Positions 6,195 through 8,182 of a DNA stretch of 8,182 nucleotides are shown in pieces. The translations under genes and the position numbers were made by a program. Below the pieces are notes generated by a model. It saw only the letters and a program-made list of their open reading frames with translations. It was not told the DNA's origin and ran no database searches. Positions within the stretch are counted from its first letter, which is position 1. Each line of letters begins with the position of its first letter. The DNA comes from Phycisphaerales bacterium (lineage in GTDB: Bacteria; Planctomycetota; Phycisphaerae; Sedimentisphaerales; Anaerohalosphaeraceae). The DNA lies in assembly GCA_011053245.1 (NCBI GenBank), contig DRGS01000115.1:1-8182 (forward strand), in the 5' to 3' direction.

Positions 6195-8182
6195 ATGGCA
6201 GAGGTTAAAGAGACAATTAACGAGCGATTCGAAGATAAACCTATCCTCGAAGAACTTAAGAATTCATACCTGAATTACGCGATGAGCGTTATAGTTGCGC
6301 GAGCGCTTCCGGATGTTAGGGACGGTTTGAAACCTTCTCAGCGACGGATACTCGTGGCAATGAATGATCTGAACCTGGGGCCGCGCGGCAAGCACAGAAA
6401 GTGCGCAAAAATCGTCGGTGACACGGGCGGCAACTATCATCCACACGGCGATCAGGCGACATATGGGACGCTGGTTCGGATGGGACAAAAATGGAACATG
6501 CGGTATACGCTTGTCAATCCGCAGGGTAACTTTGGCAGTATCGATGCCGACCCCCCTGCCGCGATGCGATATACCGAAGCGAGGTTCGCTGATCCTTCAG
6601 TTGAAATGTTGGCTGACCTGAAACTCGATACAGTCGATTATGTGGATAACTATGACGAGACTCGTCAGGAGCCGGTGGTGCTTCCGGCGAAGTTCCCGAA
6701 CCTGTTGGTAAATGGAGCCAGCGGTATCGCAGTTGGTATGGCGACTAATCTTCCTCCGCATAATATTACTGAGGTGTGCGATGCACTTTTGCTGACGATC
6801 GAGAATCCGAATTGCGGGTTCAAGGACATTCTTGAAAAACTTCCCGGGCCTGATTTCCCGACTGGCGGAACCATCTGCGGACGCAAGGGAATAATGGACG
6901 CCTATGTAACGGGCAGAGGGCACCTGAAAGTAAGGTGTAAGTCGCATGTGGAAGAGAGTAAACGCGGCAGGCAGAGTATCATTATTACCGAAATACCTTA
7001 TATGGTCGTTAAAACTACGATCGTCTCGAAGATCGCCGACTGTGTGCGGAACGGGCATATTCCGGACATCTCCGATATTCGCGATGAATCCGACCGCAAG
7101 GGAATGCGGATCGTTGTCGATCTTAAGAAAGATGCCGACGACCGGGTTGTGCTTAATCAGCTCTACCGCTATACGCCGCTGCAAAATACGTTTGCGATAA
7201 ATAATGTGGCACTGGTCAACAGCCGACCCGAGACGTTGAATATCAAGCAGATGCTCAAACTGTTTATCGCTCACAGGATCAATGTTATTCGGCGCAGGAC
7301 AAAATTTTTGCTGCGACGATGCAGAAACCGTGCCCATATTCTGGAAGGGTTGATCTTAGCGGTAAGCGATATCGATGAAATTATCGAACTTATAAAGACA
7401 TCTCCGGATGCTCCGACGGCAAAACTGAAGTTGATGGAAAAAGCGCTCAGGCTCAATGAGTCCGCAACTTTGAAAAATATCCTGCCGGAAGCATTTATGT
7501 CCGCTAAGAGCAGTGAAGATCAGTTCCTGACCGGTCCGCAGGCGGACGCTATCCTGACAATGCAATTGCAACGGCTTACGGGTCTTGAGATCGAAAAGTT
7601 AGCCAAAGAGTACGCCGCACTTGCCGAGGAGATCGCAGGATATGAGGTGCTTTTGGCCGACAAGGAACTCTTGCTCGATGTTGTTCGCGAGGACATATGC
7701 GAGATCAAGGAAAAATACGGCGACGCAAGGCGGACGCAGATCATAGATGACGATACCGAGTTCGATATCGAGGATCTGATCACTGAAGAAGAAATGCTGG
7801 TGATGATAAGTCATAGCGGGTATATCAAGCGGATGCCGATAGATACTTATCGTAAACAGGGCAGAGGCGGCAGAGGTATAATCGGTTCGAGCACGAAGGA
7901 AGAAGATTTTATCGAACATATGTTTACGGCTTCGACGCATGACTATCTGTTGGTGTTTACGTCGAAGGGGATATGTTACTGGCTGAGGGTGTTTACTATT
8001 CCGAGCATGTCGCGGCAGAGTAAGGGACGGAACATTGTTAATCTTCTGAATCTTAAGGATGAAAAGGTAACTTCGATCATCAATGTGCGAGAGTTTGACG
8101 AGCGGCAACTGGTGATGGCAACGCGAAATGGTCTGGTCAAGAAGACTGTGCTAAGCGCTTATGGCAATCCACGGACTAATGG
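6195..8182 (+). CDS. gyrA: DNA gyrase subunit A, 3'-truncated by window edge
   Basis: The frame is open from ATG 6195 to the edge, giving 662 complete codons of a family usually 800-900 long. Gyrase A is the cytoplasmic breakage-reunion subunit that, with GyrB, introduces negative supercoils. The N-terminal half shows LKNSYLNYAMSVIVARALPD (21-40), HPHGD (82-86) and AAMRYTEAR with catalytic Arg125-Tyr126. The tower and coiled-coil region follows (KFPNLLVNGASGIAVGMATN; AHRINVIRRRT near 359). The C-terminal beta-pinwheel starts with GyrA box QGRGGRG (555-561), which marks gyrase rather than topoisomerase IV. No intein or frameshift is present. An in-frame ATG-TGA at 6168-6173 rules out earlier starts; AGGGA lies only 4 bases before the ATG. 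Odd point: the two main quinolone-contact positions are Gln87 and Gly91 (E. coli Ser83 and Asp87). Confidence 0.98.
   Translation, partial: MAEVKETINERFEDKPILEELKNSYLNYAMSVIVARALPDVRDGLKPSQRRILVAMNDLNLGPRGKHRKCAKIVGDTGGNYHPHGDQATYGTLVRMGQKWNMRYTLVNPQGNFGSIDADPPAAMRYTEARFADPSVEMLADLKLDTVDYVDNYDETRQEPVVLPAKFPNLLVNGASGIAVGMATNLPPHNITEVCDALLLTIENPNCGFKDILEKLPGPDFPTGGTICGRKGIMDAYVTGRGHLKVRCKSHVEESKRGRQSIIITEIPYMVVKTTIVSKIADCVRNGHIPDISDIRDESDRKGMRIVVDLKKDADDRVVLNQLYRYTPLQNTFAINNVALVNSRPETLNIKQMLKLFIAHRINVIRRRTKFLLRRCRNRAHILEGLILAVSDIDEIIELIKTSPDAPTAKLKLMEKALRLNESATLKNILPEAFMSAKSSEDQFLTGPQADAILTMQLQRLTGLEIEKLAKEYAALAEEIAGYEVLLADKELLLDVVREDICEIKEKYGDARRTQIIDDDTEFDIEDLITEEEMLVMISHSGYIKRMPIDTYRKQGRGGRGIIGSSTKEEDFIEHMFTASTHDYLLVFTSKGICYWLRVFTIPSMSRQSKGRNIVNLLNLKDEKVTSIINVREFDERQLVMATRNGLVKKTVLSAYGNPRTN

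Noticed and set aside
6597..7337. 246-codon minus-strand open frame inside gyrA
   Set aside because: It lies wholly antisense to the well-conserved gyrA coding sequence, has no recognisable protein character and no good ribosome site; it is a by-product of gyrA codon use.
7599..8108. 169-codon minus-strand open frame inside gyrA
   Set aside because: Antisense to conserved GyrA C-terminal sequence, with no family resemblance and no supporting signals.
6195..8182. Intein or frameshift in gyrA
   Set aside because: Intein insertion at the catalytic Tyr is known in some GyrA proteins, so I read the frame through; the sequence is continuous and conserved with no insert or stop.
1..8182. CRISPR array, tRNA or rRNA gene, or transposase
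   Set aside because: I saw no regularly spaced direct repeats, no tRNA-like cloverleaf, no rRNA core sequence and no transposase motif or terminal inverted repeats on either strand.

Overview
The window looks like a chromosomal segment from a planctomycete-type bacterium of moderate G+C. Two things suggest this. The tandem signal peptidases carry a CxxC...CxxC ribbon and a long beta-rich insert, an architecture I associate with Planctomycetota. The GyrA has a DPPAAMRYTEAR active-site segment, which also fits that phylum. The assignment rests on remembered family features, not on a search; an order such as Sedimentisphaerales would fit but is not shown.

Layout. (1) Positions 1-2311, minus strand: the start of a phage head module read right to left, portal (752-2311), scaffold-like protein (194-709), then the first 37 codons of a major capsid protein running off the left edge. 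No terminase precedes the portal. (2) Positions 2312-2690: a divergent intergenic region with an imperfect inverted repeat next to a T-run hairpin, an orphan perfect Shine-Dalgarno sequence and a good sigma70-type promoter reading right. (3) Positions 2691-5736, plus strand: two overlapping signal peptidase I paralogues, probably one operon. (4) Positions 5751-5942, minus strand: a 63-residue Trp-rich hypothetical protein, convergent with the peptidases. (5) Positions 5943-6194: a leader region with a second good promoter. (6) Positions 6195-8182, plus strand: gyrA, open to the right edge.

Functionally there are three unrelated blocks: virion head assembly, signal-peptide removal at the cytoplasmic membrane, and DNA supercoiling. 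The phage block meets housekeeping genes at the 2312-2690 gap, a candidate edge of an integrated or domesticated element. The most unusual material is the pair of signal peptidases. Each has its catalytic core split by a CxxC pair between the Ser and Lys motifs and by a large beta-rich insert between the Lys motif and box E. GyrA lacks the usual Ser and acidic residues at the two main quinolone-contact positions.
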